45,212 nt of DNA, from the NCBI RefSeq assembly GCF_000787815.1, contig NZ_BBPO01000004.1, forward strand, positions 118,815 through 164,026, given 5' to 3'. A program made the position numbers and the translations under genes. Positions 1 to 7,840 of the stretch are shown one piece after another. How positions within the stretch are numbered: the stretch's first letter is position 1; the number at the start of each line of letters is the position of its first letter. The stretch comes from Streptacidiphilus neutrinimicus (GTDB lineage: Bacteria > Actinomycetota > Actinomycetes > Streptomycetales > Streptomycetaceae). The notes under the pieces were generated by a model that was not told the DNA's origin, made no database searches, and saw only the letters and a list, made by a program, of their open reading frames with translations.

Positions 1-1
1 G

Positions 2-1123
2 GTCGAGCGCGCCACCGGCGTCGTGATGCACCAGACCGGCGGCACCGCCGCCGAGGCGCGGCGGAAGCTGACGGGCGACGCCGCGGCGGTCGGGCGGACC
101 CTGCCCTGGCATTGCGCCGTCGTCCTGGCCGACGCGTCGCGGCCCGCTCCCACGCCCGCCCCGGTCGGCTGCGCCGCCCCGACGCGCCACCGCCTGGTGA
201 CCACCGACCCCGAGGTGGCGCGAAGCGAGCTCGTCGCCGCGTACGGCACGCCGATCCGGATGGCCGCATCGGCGTCGGGAGGAACCTTCCGGCTGGAGCA
301 CACCGACGCCGACCTCTTCCAGACCGGTGACCAGCAGCTTCCGGGCGCGCTCGACTTCGCCTCCGAGCCGGCCTCGCAGGTCGTCGTCGGGCAGCTGCTG
401 GCGGGCGCCGTGAGCCGGGGCACGCCCTCCGGAGAGGAGCGCCTGACCGCCGGTGACGTCTTCCTGACCGGGCGGCCGGCCACGGTTCACACCGCCGCCA
501 CCCACGACGCGCACGTGCAGACCGTCACACTGCCGCTGACGTTGCTCCACAAGGTCGCCGGACAGCTGCCCGACCAGTCCGGGCCCCTGCGCTTCGCCGC
601 CCTGCGCGCGTCCTCGCCCGGGGCGGCCGACCGGTGGCGCGCCACCGCTGCCTGCACCGCCACCCTGCTCGAACGTCCCGAGTACGCCACCCGCCTGGTC
701 GTCGCCAACGCCGCGCAGCTGCTGGCCGCCACCGCGCTGGCCGTCTTCCGGAACTCCGCGGCCGCCTCGCCCGACCTCTCCGGGGAGACGGCGGACGCCA
801 CCCCGCTCACGGTGCGCCGCGCGGCGGCGTTCATCGAGGCGCACGCCGACCGGGACATCACGCTCGCCGACATCGCGGGCGCGGCCTTCGTCACCCCGCG
901 CGCCCTGCAGTACGCCTTCCGGCGCCACCTGGGCACGACCCCGCTCGCCTCCCTGCGGGACGTGCGGCTGCGGCGGGCGCACCGCGACCTGGTGGACGCC
1001 GACCCGGCGCTGACCACCGTCTCCAAGGTCGCCGCACGCTGGGGGTTCCTCCACGCCGGCCGCTTCGCCGCCCGCTACCAGGACCTCTACCACTGCCCGC
1101 CCAGCACGACCCTGCACGCCTGA
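2..1123 (+). CDS. ANTAR-like/AraC-family regulator, 5' end outside window
   Basis: The reading frame is open to the left edge, so the true start is missing. The first ~30 visible residues (VERATGVVMHQTGGTAAEAR) look like the end of an ANTAR RNA-binding domain. They are followed by an AraC-type ligand-binding region and a C-terminal AraC/XylS double helix-turn-helix over the last ~100 residues (DITLADIAGAAFVTPRALQY, then VSKVAARWGFLHAGRFAARY). The DNA-binding half is clear; the ANTAR half rests on a short stretch. A predicted start at the first internal GTG would discard the ANTAR-like part, but the upstream codons are in frame and similar to the family. It is probably a transcriptional regulator with an unknown ligand. 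A normal AraC gene fused to the end of an ANTAR gene by deletion is an alternative. Confidence 0.75.
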   Translation, partial: VERATGVVMHQTGGTAAEARRKLTGDAAAVGRTLPWHCAVVLADASRPAPTPAPVGCAAPTRHRLVTTDPEVARSELVAAYGTPIRMAASASGGTFRLEHTDADLFQTGDQQLPGALDFASEPASQVVVGQLLAGAVSRGTPSGEERLTAGDVFLTGRPATVHTAATHDAHVQTVTLPLTLLHKVAGQLPDQSGPLRFAALRASSPGAADRWRATAACTATLLERPEYATRLVVANAAQLLAATALAVFRNSAAASPDLSGETADATPLTVRRAAAFIEAHADRDITLADIAGAAFVTPRALQYAFRRHLGTTPLASLRDVRLRRAHRDLVDADPALTTVSKVAARWGFLHAGRFAARYQDLYHCPPSTTLHA

Positions 1124-1141
1124 GCCCGCGGGCCCGGCGGC

Positions 1142-2107
1142 TCACAGGCGCCGCAGCGCGGGCAGGAGCTCGTCCTCGGCCCAGCGCAGGAAGGCGTCCT
1201 GCGACTTCTCGCCGATCTGCACCAGGGCGACGTCCGTGAAACCGGCTTCTACGTAGCCGCGGACCGCCTCGGCGAAGGAGTCCAGGCTGTTGCCGCACGG
1301 GATGGCGGCCGCCACGTCCTCCGGGCGCACGAAGCGGGCGGCCGCGTCGAAGGCGGCCGGACCCGGCAGCTCGGAGTTGACCTTCCAACCGGACCCGAAC
1401 CAGCGGAACTGCTCGTGGGCCCGCTCGACGGCGACGGCCGGGTCCGGGTCGTAGCACACCGGGACCTGCCCGACCCGGGGCTTGCCCGTGCCGCCGTGCG
1501 CGTCGAACGCCTCCAGCAGCCCGCGGTCCGGCTCCACGGCGATCACCAGATCGGCGGCCCGTCCCGCCAGCGCGCAGGAGGTGGGGCCGGAGACGGCCAC
1601 GCCGATCGGCGGAGGCGGCTCCGGCGGATCCCACAAGCGCGCGGAGTCGACGTCGTAGTGGGTCCCGTGATGCGTCACATACCCGCCGCCGAACAGCCGC
1701 CGGATGATCTCGACCGCCTCCGAGAGCCGGTCCAGGCGAACCTCGGCCGAGGGCCAGGGCTCGCCGACGACGTGCTCGTTCAGGTTCTCGCCCGAGCCCA
1801 GCCCCAGGGTGAACCGGCCCTGCGACAGCAGCTGGACCGTCGCCGCCTTCTGCGCGACGACGGCCGGGTGGTAGCGGGTCGTCGGGCAGGTGACGTAGGT
1901 CATCAGCGGAATCCGCGAGGTGGCCTGGGCGGCGGCGCCCAGCACGCTCCACACGTACGGCGAGTGGCCCTGCTCCTCCAGCCAGGGGAAGTAGTGGTCG
2001 GAGGCGACCGCGAAGTCGAAACCCGCCGCCTCGGCGTGCACGACGTCCTCGACCAGCTGTCGCGGACCGGCCTGCTCGCCCATCATCGTGTATCCGATCT
2101 TCACCAT
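1142..2107 (-). CDS. LLM-class F420-dependent oxidoreductase (FGD-like)
   Basis: 321 residues. The sequence begins MVKIGYTMMGEQAGPRQLVE and runs through a TIM-barrel luciferase-like fold. Family-typical stretches include AAGFDFAVASDHYFPW, the strand GRFTLGLGSGENLNEH and AVEIIRRLFGGGYVTHHG. This resembles the F420-dependent glucose-6-phosphate dehydrogenase-related subfamily, which transfers hydride with coenzyme F420; the substrate cannot be read from sequence. The ATG was chosen because an AAGG-type ribosome site lies ~10 bases upstream and the longer frame has no homologous residues. It is divergent from a flavin reductase-like gene with under 60 bases between them, so shared control is likely. 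Confidence 0.88.
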   Translation of the reverse strand: MVKIGYTMMGEQAGPRQLVEDVVHAEAAGFDFAVASDHYFPWLEEQGHSPYVWSVLGAAAQATSRIPLMTYVTCPTTRYHPAVVAQKAATVQLLSQGRFTLGLGSGENLNEHVVGEPWPSAEVRLDRLSEAVEIIRRLFGGGYVTHHGTHYDVDSARLWDPPEPPPPIGVAVSGPTSCALAGRAADLVIAVEPDRGLLEAFDAHGGTGKPRVGQVPVCYDPDPAVAVERAHEQFRWFGSGWKVNSELPGPAAFDAAARFVRPEDVAAAIPCGNSLDSFAEAVRGYVEAGFTDVALVQIGEKSQDAFLRWAEDELLPALRRL

Positions 2108-2164
2108 GGCTCGCGCCTTCCCGGGGCAGGAGCCGGAAAACCGGAAACCGGAAGGAGACCAGTG

Positions 2165-2647
2165 ATGAGCGGTTTCGAGGGGTTCGTCCAGGCGCTGGAC
2201 TACCCGGTCCACGTGGTCACGGCCGCCTGCTCGGGGGAGCGGGCCGGCTGCCTGGTCGGCTTCGCCGGGCAGACCTCCATCGATCCGCCGCGGTTCACCG
2301 TCTGGCTCTCCAAGGCCAACCGGACGTACGCGGTCGCCGCCCGTTCGGCGGTGCTGGCGGTGCATACGCTGCCGCACGACGCGCTCGCGCTCGCCCGGCT
2401 CTTCGGCGCCCTCACCGAGGACGAGGGCGTCGACAAGTTCGCCCGGACGCCCTGGACGCCGGGCCCGGAAGGGGTGCCGCTGCTCGGCGGTGCTGCGGCG
2501 TGGCTCGTCGGACGCGTCCTCGACCGCGCCGACTGGGGGGACCACGTCGGCTTTCTGCTCGATCCCCTCGACGCCCGCCAGGCGCGCCCCGGGCCCGTGC
2601 TGATGTACCGCCAGGTCCGCGACCTCGACGCCGGCCACCCCGCGTAG
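2165..2647 (+). CDS. Flavin reductase-like FMN-binding protein
   Basis: 160 residues of the flavin reductase-like/split-barrel family: YPVHVVTAACSGERAGCLVG is the usual start of the fold, followed by QTSIDPPRFTVWLSKANRTY and HDALALARLFGA. Such proteins bind FMN or F420 and often supply reduced flavin to, or act beside, monooxygenases. A GGAAGGAG ribosome site sits just upstream of the ATG; a GTG one codon earlier is also possible. It is divergent from the F420-dependent oxidoreductase, and the pairing of two flavin/deazaflavin proteins suggests a shared redox job, which is inference. Confidence 0.8.
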   Translation: MSGFEGFVQALDYPVHVVTAACSGERAGCLVGFAGQTSIDPPRFTVWLSKANRTYAVAARSAVLAVHTLPHDALALARLFGALTEDEGVDKFARTPWTPGPEGVPLLGGAAAWLVGRVLDRADWGDHVGFLLDPLDARQARPGPVLMYRQVRDLDAGHPA

Positions 2648-2683
2648 AACCCCGGCACCAGGGCCTGTCTTGTGGATCACGCC

Positions 2684-2959
2684 CTAGCCGTCCCGCATGG
2701 GGGAGGCCGTAGCGGACGTCCAGCGCAGCAGGCGCTCGAGCGGCCAGGTGGTCACCAGCCGGTCCGCGCCCAGTCCGGCGCGGGCCGCCCGGGCGTAGCC
2801 GGAGGTCTGCCAGTGCAGTTGCCCCGGCGCGTGCGCGTCGGTGTCGACGGCGAAGAGGCAGCCCTGCTCGGCGGCGAGGAGCAGCAGGTCGTCCGGTGGG
2901 TCGCGTCGTTCCGGCCGGCAGTTGATCTCCACCGCGGTCCCGCTCTCGACGGGATCCAT
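2684..2959 (-). pseudogene. PHP-domain hydrolase, C-terminal remnant
   Basis: The last ~75 residues match the C-terminal end of PHP-domain phosphoesterases related to the PolX C-terminal domain: EINCRPERRDPPDDLLLLA, CLFAVDTDAHAPGQLHW and RLVTTWPLERLLRWT. The metal-binding DTDAHAPGQL segment is present, but the rest of the ~300-residue protein is absent. The frame runs straight into the neighbouring hemerythrin gene with no homologous residues. It is a 5'-truncated relic, not an expressed enzyme. A short sequence resembling a Streptomyces insertion-sequence end lies immediately beyond the stop and may mark the rearrangement. Confidence 0.72.
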
Positions 2960-2976
2960 CCTCGGTGCCGCCTCGG

Positions 2977-3537
2977 TTACGAGCGGCCGCGGCCGGAAAG
3001 CATGTCGCGGGCGCGGTCGACGAGGCCTGCGCCGGGGGCGAGGATCTTGTTCATCGGGGGAGTGCTGGGGGCCGCGGGGTGGGGACGCGTCGGGGCCCTG
3101 TCCTTCGCGGAGCGGATCTTCTCGCCGAGCTCGTCCAGCTGCGCGGGAGTGCACGCGGCTGCCAGGGCGGGAAAGAGGCGGTTCTCCTCGTCGGCGACAT
3201 GGCCGGTGACCTCGGTGATGATGCCGGCGACCAGGGTGTCGAACTCGGAGCGCTTCACGTCCATGCCCTCGAGCTTCTTGAGCAGCCCCTCGACCGTGGA
3301 GTGGTCCTCGAGCTCCTTGTCGGCCATCGCTTCGCCGCCCGCAACGCGCTCGCGCACGGCCGGGTAGAGGTACATCTCCTCCGCGACGGAGTGGCGGACC
3401 AGTTCGATGGTGAACTCGTCCGCGACCTCGCGACGCCGGGGATCGCCCAACGGCAGGGCGTTGATCTTGTCGAACATGGCCTCCACCTCGCGGTGGTCGA
3501 CCTTGAGTTCCTCGATGATGTTCCCGCCGTGACCCAT
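2977..3537 (-). CDS. Hemerythrin HHE-domain protein
   Basis: 186 residues. A four-helix HHE cation-binding domain fills the first ~135, with the His/Glu ligand motifs KVDHREVEAMF, RHSVAEEMYLYPAV, LEDHSTVEGLL and GHVADEENRLFPAL. Such proteins bind a di-iron centre and sense or buffer oxygen, NO or peroxide. The tail (~50 residues) is Pro/Arg-rich and ends in a short helix, as in several actinobacterial homologues. A strong GGAGGAAGGAG ribosome site precedes the ATG. About 60 bases upstream lies a near-match to a stress sigma-B-type promoter, which fits a stress role (inference). Confidence 0.88.
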   Translation of the reverse strand: MGHGGNIIEELKVDHREVEAMFDKINALPLGDPRRREVADEFTIELVRHSVAEEMYLYPAVRERVAGGEAMADKELEDHSTVEGLLKKLEGMDVKRSEFDTLVAGIITEVTGHVADEENRLFPALAAACTPAQLDELGEKIRSAKDRAPTRPHPAAPSTPPMNKILAPGAGLVDRARDMLSGRGRS

Positions 3538-3594
3538 GGCCCTGGCTCCTTCCTCCGTGGCGGTCGCTTGCCGGTTCCCCCGGGTGCTGCGCGG

Positions 3595-3618
3595 TTACCC
3601 CGTCACACGGGAACAAAC
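3595..3618 (-). promoter_or_regulatory. Near-consensus SigB-type promoter upstream of hemerythrin gene
   Basis: On the minus strand GTTT is followed after 14 bases by GGGTAA. The Streptomyces sigma-B-type consensus is GNNT, 14-16 bases, GGGTAC or GGGTAT, so only the last base differs. It points at the hemerythrin start ~58 bases downstream. Matches of this kind can arise by chance in a window this size. Confidence 0.35.
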
Positions 3619-3644
3619 GGCGTCGTGGGGGCCCCGGAGGAGCG

Positions 3645-3869
3645 TCAGGCGGAGTCGTCCGTGACGGCGATGCACTCGACGTCGATCTGGTCGGCCAGGC
3701 GGTCCAGGACGTGGGCCGCGTCCGCGACGGCCTGGGCTTCGGAGTGGTCGGCCCGGCCCCAGCTGCGGTACTCGCCGGCGATGTCCCGCAGCAGGGCCGT
3801 CACGTTTTCGGCGGGGATGAGCAGTGCTCCTTCGCTCAGCGCGAGCAGCGGCAGCTCGACGCTGATCAC
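3645..3869 (-). CDS. Small conserved protein, possibly DUF6213-like
   Basis: 74 residues, starting at a GTG whose GTGA overlaps the stop of the upstream DinB/mycothiol-type gene, so the two are translationally coupled. The protein begins ISVELPLLALSEGALLIPA and ends with DRLADQIDVECIAVTDDSA. This pattern recalls the DUF6213 family of small Streptomyces proteins; the assignment is from memory and moderate. No metal or catalytic motif is visible. The function is unknown, and the coupling is the only clue. Confidence 0.65.
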   Translation of the reverse strand: MISVELPLLALSEGALLIPAENVTALLRDIAGEYRSWGRADHSEAQAVADAAHVLDRLADQIDVECIAVTDDSA

Positions 3870-4480
3870 GGCGCCGGCTCCGTCCGCCGGGCCGCTGCCT
3901 GACGCCCGGTCAGGGCCAGCAGCCTGGTCTGCGAGTCCGCGCCGCGCGGGACCGGCAGGGGCGGGTCGAACAGGCCCGACTCGGCCAGTCGCTCGGCGTA
4001 GCCGGACAGTTCCCGCAGCGCGAACGAGACGAGCGGGCCCGGCAGGTGGTCGTCGGCGCCGACGGCTCGCGCCAGATCCCAGCTGTGCACGACGAGGTCC
4101 ATCGCCAGTTGGCTGACCAGATGCCGTGCCGGGGCCGGACCCGCCCACAGCGTCACCGCGCCGTCGAGCGCGCCGGAGCCGTGGACCGCCGCCTCCGCCT
4201 CCGCGGCCGCCCGCTTGAAGGCCAGGACGGGGTCGTCGCCGAGCTGGTCCCCGTCGAGGCGGTCGCCGACGTCCGCGGGTGAGGAGCCCGCCAGCAGCAG
4301 GGCCAGCCACTGCTCCTGGACCGTGACGTGGTTGACCAGATCGCGCAGCGTCCACTGCCGGCAGGGCGTCGGCAGGGCCCACTGGTCCGGTTCCACCTCC
4401 CGGACGAGCCGGCCGAACAGCTCCAGCGCGGCGTCGTGGGCGTGCGGCAGGGCGGTGACGATGGGTCCGCGGGTGACCAT
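3866..4480 (-). CDS. TIGR03086-type DinB/maleylpyruvate isomerase-like metal-binding protein
   Basis: 204 residues of the mycothiol-dependent maleylpyruvate isomerase/DinB-like superfamily. Typical features are LPTPCRQWTLRDLVNHVTVQ (N-terminal helix with a His ligand), a central region ending PARHLVSQLAMDLVVHSWDL (second and third His) and a C-terminal LPGPLVSFALRELSGYAERL. The fold is a four-helix bundle that binds a divalent metal and usually a small thiol. The substrate is unknown. A GGAG-type ribosome site lies ~5 bases before the ATG. It is coupled to the small downstream gene by a 4-base overlap. Confidence 0.83.
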   Translation of the reverse strand: MVTRGPIVTALPHAHDAALELFGRLVREVEPDQWALPTPCRQWTLRDLVNHVTVQEQWLALLLAGSSPADVGDRLDGDQLGDDPVLAFKRAAAEAEAAVHGSGALDGAVTLWAGPAPARHLVSQLAMDLVVHSWDLARAVGADDHLPGPLVSFALRELSGYAERLAESGLFDPPLPVPRGADSQTRLLALTGRQAAARRTEPAP

Positions 4481-4925
4481 GGGCTACTCCTTCACATGGC
4501 CCCGAATGGGTCTCTTCCTCCGGGCCAGGCGACTGCCCCGCCGACGCCGGTTGACACCCGACCGCGCCGAGATGTGAGGCGATGAACGAACCCTCGTCGG
4601 ACGGCACACCGGACGGCGCCCACTTCGCCGCGGACGGGGCACACGCCGCCGTGGGCAGGGCAGAGGCCTCGGCGCCGACGTCCCAGCGCGGTCCGGCGCG
4701 GGGGCGGCGCACGCGCGCGTTCGTCGTAGGTCGCATGGGAGGGCCCGTTACGGCGATCGGCCGGCCCGGCCGGGTCCCCTGTGAACCCGTGACGGACTCA
4801 CCCGCGCCTACTCCGATGCCCACCGCCGACCAGCCCCCTCGCACGAGGAAGGTCGGCGCGCATGCGAGTGCCCGTCCCGGGAAGGCGCCTCACAGACCGC
4901 GTCGACACGACAGCGAGAGGCAGCC
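4481..4925. other. Intergenic stretch without a convincing gene
   Basis: Open frames exist on both strands but are Ala/Arg/Pro-rich GC shadows without a family match. The longest, from an ATG at 4582, has no strong ribosome site and overlaps the better-supported small gene that follows. I see no tRNA or strong terminator hairpin here. Confidence 0.5.
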
Positions 4926-5084
4926 ATGGAGGCACAGCACGGCCCCGCGCTGTCCCTGCGTGAGCAGCGGGTCCTCGGCTCGATCGAGACGGTGCGGACC
5001 GTACGGGTGCTGCCGGCACAGGTGGCCGAGCAGATCGACGCCGGCTGCATCGCCCTCGCCACGAGCCTGGACGAGGCCCCCTGA
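4926..5084 (+). CDS. 52-residue hypothetical protein
   Basis: ATG with a GAGAGG ribosome site five bases upstream. The product starts MEAQHGPALSLREQRVLGSI and continues with a helical segment ending LPAQVAEQIDAGCIALATSL. The LREQRVLGSIE stretch loosely resembles the start of DUF3040-type proteins (LSEHEQRLLEQIE), but no membrane segment follows. Balanced composition and a good ribosome site favour a real small gene; function is unknown. Confidence 0.45.
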   Translation: MEAQHGPALSLREQRVLGSIETVRTVRVLPAQVAEQIDAGCIALATSLDEAP

Positions 5085-5200
5085 CGGGTTCTAGGGGGTT
5101 CCCGGTGGCGTCGATGTGGCGTGTACGCGCTCCCGGCCCGGGTAGGCGCGGCCTGTCGGGGCGAGCGGTCGCCTCAGGACCTCACAGGCGAGGAAGAGCC

Positions 5201-5302
5201 ATGAGCCAGAAGATCCGAGAGATGATCACGCGCCGGCCCGTCACCGTGTCCGCGTCGGCGTCCGCGCCGGGCCGCGTCAGCGCGGCCGCCCCGAACCACT
5301 GA
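5201..5302 (+). pseudogene. CBS-domain protein, N-terminal remnant
   Basis: The frame has an AGGAAG ribosome site and encodes 33 residues starting MSQKIREMITRRPVTVSASA. This matches the usual opening of a CBS-domain protein (Arg-Glu-Met-hydrophobic-Thr-Arg-x-Pro-Val-Thr-Val). It then ends after a short unrelated run. About 100 or more residues of a CBS pair are missing. It is best read as a relic left by an internal deletion; a functional 33-residue peptide cannot be excluded. Confidence 0.5.
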
Positions 5303-5357
5303 CCGAGCAAGGCCGAGCACGGCCGAGAAGGGCCGAACCGAGGAGAGGAGCGCTGCC

Positions 5358-5681
5358 ATGCCCAGGGGATCGAGCCCGAAGCGGGAACGGCAGTACGAGC
5401 ACATCAAGGACAGCGCCAAGGAGCGCGGCGAGAGCGAGAAGCGCGCCGAGGAGATCGCCGCGCGCACCGTCAACAAGGAACGTGCCCGGCACGGGGAGTC
5501 CAAGACCGCGAGCCGGACCTCCCTCCAGGACATCTCCTCCGGCCGCCGCGGCGGACTGCGCTCCCACAGCGGCGCCCAGGGCCCGACCAGGGAGCAGCTG
5601 TACGAGGAGGCCAAGCAGCGGAACATCCAGGGCCGTTCCAAGATGAACAAGCGTCAGCTGGCCAGCGCCCTCGGACGCTGA
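5358..5681 (+). CDS. Plasmid stabilization/Rho_N-like small basic protein
   Basis: 107 residues, strongly charged. It starts MPRGSSPKRERQYEHIKDSA, followed by KERGESEKRAEEIAARTVNK, and ends with a SAP/Rho-N-like helix pair (TREQLYEEAKQRNIQGRSKM, NKRQLASALGR). This matches the widespread actinobacterial protein annotated as plasmid stabilization protein, whose real function is unclear; a nucleic-acid-binding role is plausible. A GAGGAGAGG ribosome site precedes the ATG. It often occurs among stress genes, which fits its DJ-1-like neighbour. Confidence 0.8.
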   Translation: MPRGSSPKRERQYEHIKDSAKERGESEKRAEEIAARTVNKERARHGESKTASRTSLQDISSGRRGGLRSHSGAQGPTREQLYEEAKQRNIQGRSKMNKRQLASALGR

Positions 5682-5722
5682 CGCGCCGCGGCCATCGACA
5701 CAGCACCGACGGGAGCTGAGAC

Positions 5723-6307
5723 GTGATCACACTTCAAGGACGTACGGTCGCCTTCCTGGTGGCCCCGGAGGGGACCGAGCAGGTCGAACTGACCCGTCCC
5801 TGGCAGGCGGTCGAGGAGGCGGGCGGCACGCCGCGCCTGCTGTCGACCGAGTCGGGGGAGATCCAGGCCTTCCACCACCTGGACCGGGGCGACCGGTTCC
5901 CGGTGGACGCGGTGGTGGGGGACGAGACGGTCGACGACTACGACGCGCTGGTGCTGCCGGGCGGCGTGGCCAACCCCGACCTCCTGCGCACCGACCCCGA
6001 GGCGGTGGCCTTCGTGCGCGGATTCTTCGCGGCGGGCAAGCCCGTCGCCGCGATCTGCCACGGGCCGTGGACCCTGATCGAGGCCGACGTGGTCCGAGGC
6101 CGGACGATGACCTCCTGGCCCAGCCTGCGTACCGACCTAGGCAACGCGGGGGCAGACTGGGTGGACCGGGAGCTCGTCGTCTGCGAGGGCGGGAACAGCG
6201 TGCTGATCACCAGCCGCAAGCCCGACGACCTCGACGCCTTCGACGACGCGCTCGTCACCCACTTCGCCCGACAGGCGCCGGCCGAGCACTCGACCGCCCG
6301 GCACTGA
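5723..6307 (+). CDS. DJ-1/PfpI-family type 1 glutamine amidotransferase-like protein
   Basis: 194 residues with the DJ-1/PfpI fold. The nucleophile elbow is AAICHGPWTLIEADVVRGR, with Cys112 followed by His113. Upstream are the acidic/phosphate strand GRTVAFLVAPEGTEQVEL and the strand DYDALVLPGGVANPDLLR. Members act as glyoxalases, deglycases, proteases or chaperones in stress responses. The start is the GTG with a weak GGGAG site. It lies in a row of small stress-type genes on the same strand. Confidence 0.88.
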   Translation: MITLQGRTVAFLVAPEGTEQVELTRPWQAVEEAGGTPRLLSTESGEIQAFHHLDRGDRFPVDAVVGDETVDDYDALVLPGGVANPDLLRTDPEAVAFVRGFFAAGKPVAAICHGPWTLIEADVVRGRTMTSWPSLRTDLGNAGADWVDRELVVCEGGNSVLITSRKPDDLDAFDDALVTHFARQAPAEHSTARH

Positions 6308-6325
6308 CCCGAGGAGGAGCACGCC

Positions 6326-6550
6326 GTGCACGCCACGATCCCCGCACCCCCGGACCCCGACGTGGTGCCGATCCCCGGCCCGACGGATCCCCCGGTCCCG
6401 ATGCCTCCCGACCCGGACCGCCCGCTGCCGCGCCCAGGGCCCGCCCCGGACCCGATGCCCTACCCCGACCCTGAGCCGGCCCGGCCCGCCGAACCCCCGG
6501 CCAAGCCGCCCGAGCCCGAACCCAAGCCCGTCGGCCCAGGCGCGCCCTGA
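6326..6550 (+). CDS. 74-residue proline-rich hypothetical protein
   Basis: The GTG start has a strong GAGGAGGAG ribosome site, 18 bases after the DJ-1-like stop. The product is about 40% proline with Asp/Glu/Lys spacers (for example PDPDVVPIPGPTDPPVPMPP) and lacks any hydrophobic segment. It would be disordered and extended. Codon usage matches the GC-rich background, so coding status rests on the ribosome site and gene spacing. Function is unknown. Confidence 0.5.
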   Translation: MHATIPAPPDPDVVPIPGPTDPPVPMPPDPDRPLPRPGPAPDPMPYPDPEPARPAEPPAKPPEPEPKPVGPGAP

Positions 6551-6566
6551 GTCGGCCGCGACGCCG

Positions 6567-7652
6567 TCAGACGCCGTCCGGGGACGCGGAGCCGGCCGGC
6601 TGCCGCGTCGCCAGGGCGGCGAGGGCGGTCGCGGCCGTCCCCGGGAAGAGACGGCCCAGGCCCGGGGGAGGGCCCTGCGGCCCTCGGCTCGCCTCGGTGA
6701 GCGCGGCCAGCAGGGCGCCAGGGGAGTCAGCCAGGCGGGTGAGGCCGAGGCCGGCCATCGCCAGGACGCCGTCGCGGCCGTGGCCCGGCAGGGGCCGGTA
6801 GGCGACCACGGGGACGCCGAGGGCCAGCGCCTGCAAAGCGGTCTGGCCTGCGGCGTTGTCGATGAGGGCGGTGCTCGCGGCCAGCACCGAGGGCAGGTCG
6901 CGCTGCCAGCCCAGGGCGGTGACCCCGGGCAGCCCGCTCAGCGAACGCCGCATCCGCTCGTTGCGGCCGCAGAGCACCACGGGTGCGAAGCCCGCGGCGG
7001 CCAGGGTCCGCGCGGTCTCCGCGAACCGCGTCCCCGCGCCCCACGCCCCGGCCGACAGGAGCACGCGCGGTCGCCCGGGAGCGGGGCTGCGCGCGGGGGC
7101 CAGCGGCGGGAGGAACCGATCGGCGAGGACGGCGCCGACGGCATGGGCCGGACGACCGGTGCCGACGCGGGCCTGGTCGGCCGCGTCCTCGGTCAGGCAC
7201 AGGTAGTGGTCGTTGCCCGCGTGCAGCCACTGGCGGTGCACGGCGAAGTCGGTGACCAGCACGGCCGTCGGCACCGTGAGGCGGCCCAGCTCCCGCTCCC
7301 GGCCCGTGGTCTGCGCGGCCAGGTGGAACACCGGCACCACCAGGTCGGGTCGCAGGCGATCCGTCAGGTCGCGCAGTCTCGGACCGATGACGGCGGCGAG
7401 CGGGCTGGTGCCCGGCCCGGCGCCGGGCCGGAAGAACGCGGCGTAGAGGGCCGCGTAGATCCACGGCGCGTGGCGGATGCTGCCCCGGTAGAAGCCGCGC
7501 AGCGCCGCCCCGGCCGCTCGGGAGGGCAGCAACCGCAGCACGTCGACGGCGACAGCGTCGTGGCCCTGACCGTTCAGCCGGCCCGCCAGGGCGCGGGCGA
7601 CGGCGTCGTGCCCGTCGCCCATGCTCGCGCTGAGGATCAGGAACCGGCTCAC
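6567..7652 (-). CDS. MGDG synthase-like glycosyltransferase (GT28 type)
   Basis: 361 residues. The N-terminal VSRFLILSASMGDGHDAVAR is the signature of the monogalactosyldiacylglycerol synthase N-terminal domain. The C-terminal GT-B half contains RVLLSAGAWGAG, CGRNERMRRSL, LGWQRDLPSVLAASTALIDN and ALALGVPVVAYRPLPGHGRD, the nucleotide-sugar side. It probably glycosylates a lipid or a carrier at the inner membrane face; the substrate is unknown. The start could be this GTG or another three codons upstream; neither has a strong ribosome site. It is divergent from an SDR gene. Confidence 0.8.
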   Translation of the reverse strand: MSRFLILSASMGDGHDAVARALAGRLNGQGHDAVAVDVLRLLPSRAAGAALRGFYRGSIRHAPWIYAALYAAFFRPGAGPGTSPLAAVIGPRLRDLTDRLRPDLVVPVFHLAAQTTGRERELGRLTVPTAVLVTDFAVHRQWLHAGNDHYLCLTEDAADQARVGTGRPAHAVGAVLADRFLPPLAPARSPAPGRPRVLLSAGAWGAGTRFAETARTLAAAGFAPVVLCGRNERMRRSLSGLPGVTALGWQRDLPSVLAASTALIDNAAGQTALQALALGVPVVAYRPLPGHGRDGVLAMAGLGLTRLADSPGALLAALTEASRGPQGPPPGLGRLFPGTAATALAALATRQPAGSASPDGV

Positions 7653-7840
7653 CTTGCCCACCGTAGGCGGCCGGGCACGCGGGGGCCGGTTCGGCGCGCC
7701 TGAACGCCCGGACTCGGGGATGGTGGAAGGGGAGTGACCGCCCGCCGGGCGTGCCCCGCGGGGGCGCTTGTCCTCCCGCCGCCCACCGCCGTCCGTCGCA
7801 GTCAGCCGCAGTTCGCCGCCAGTTCGGACAGGAGCCCGCT

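Noticed and set aside
891-1952. 353-codon minus-strand frame overlapping the AraC and F420-type genes
   Set aside because: Arg/Gly-rich shadow of the real genes.
4582-5094. 170-codon plus-strand frame
   Set aside because: No convincing ribosome site or family likeness; its end overlaps a better-supported 52-residue gene in another frame.
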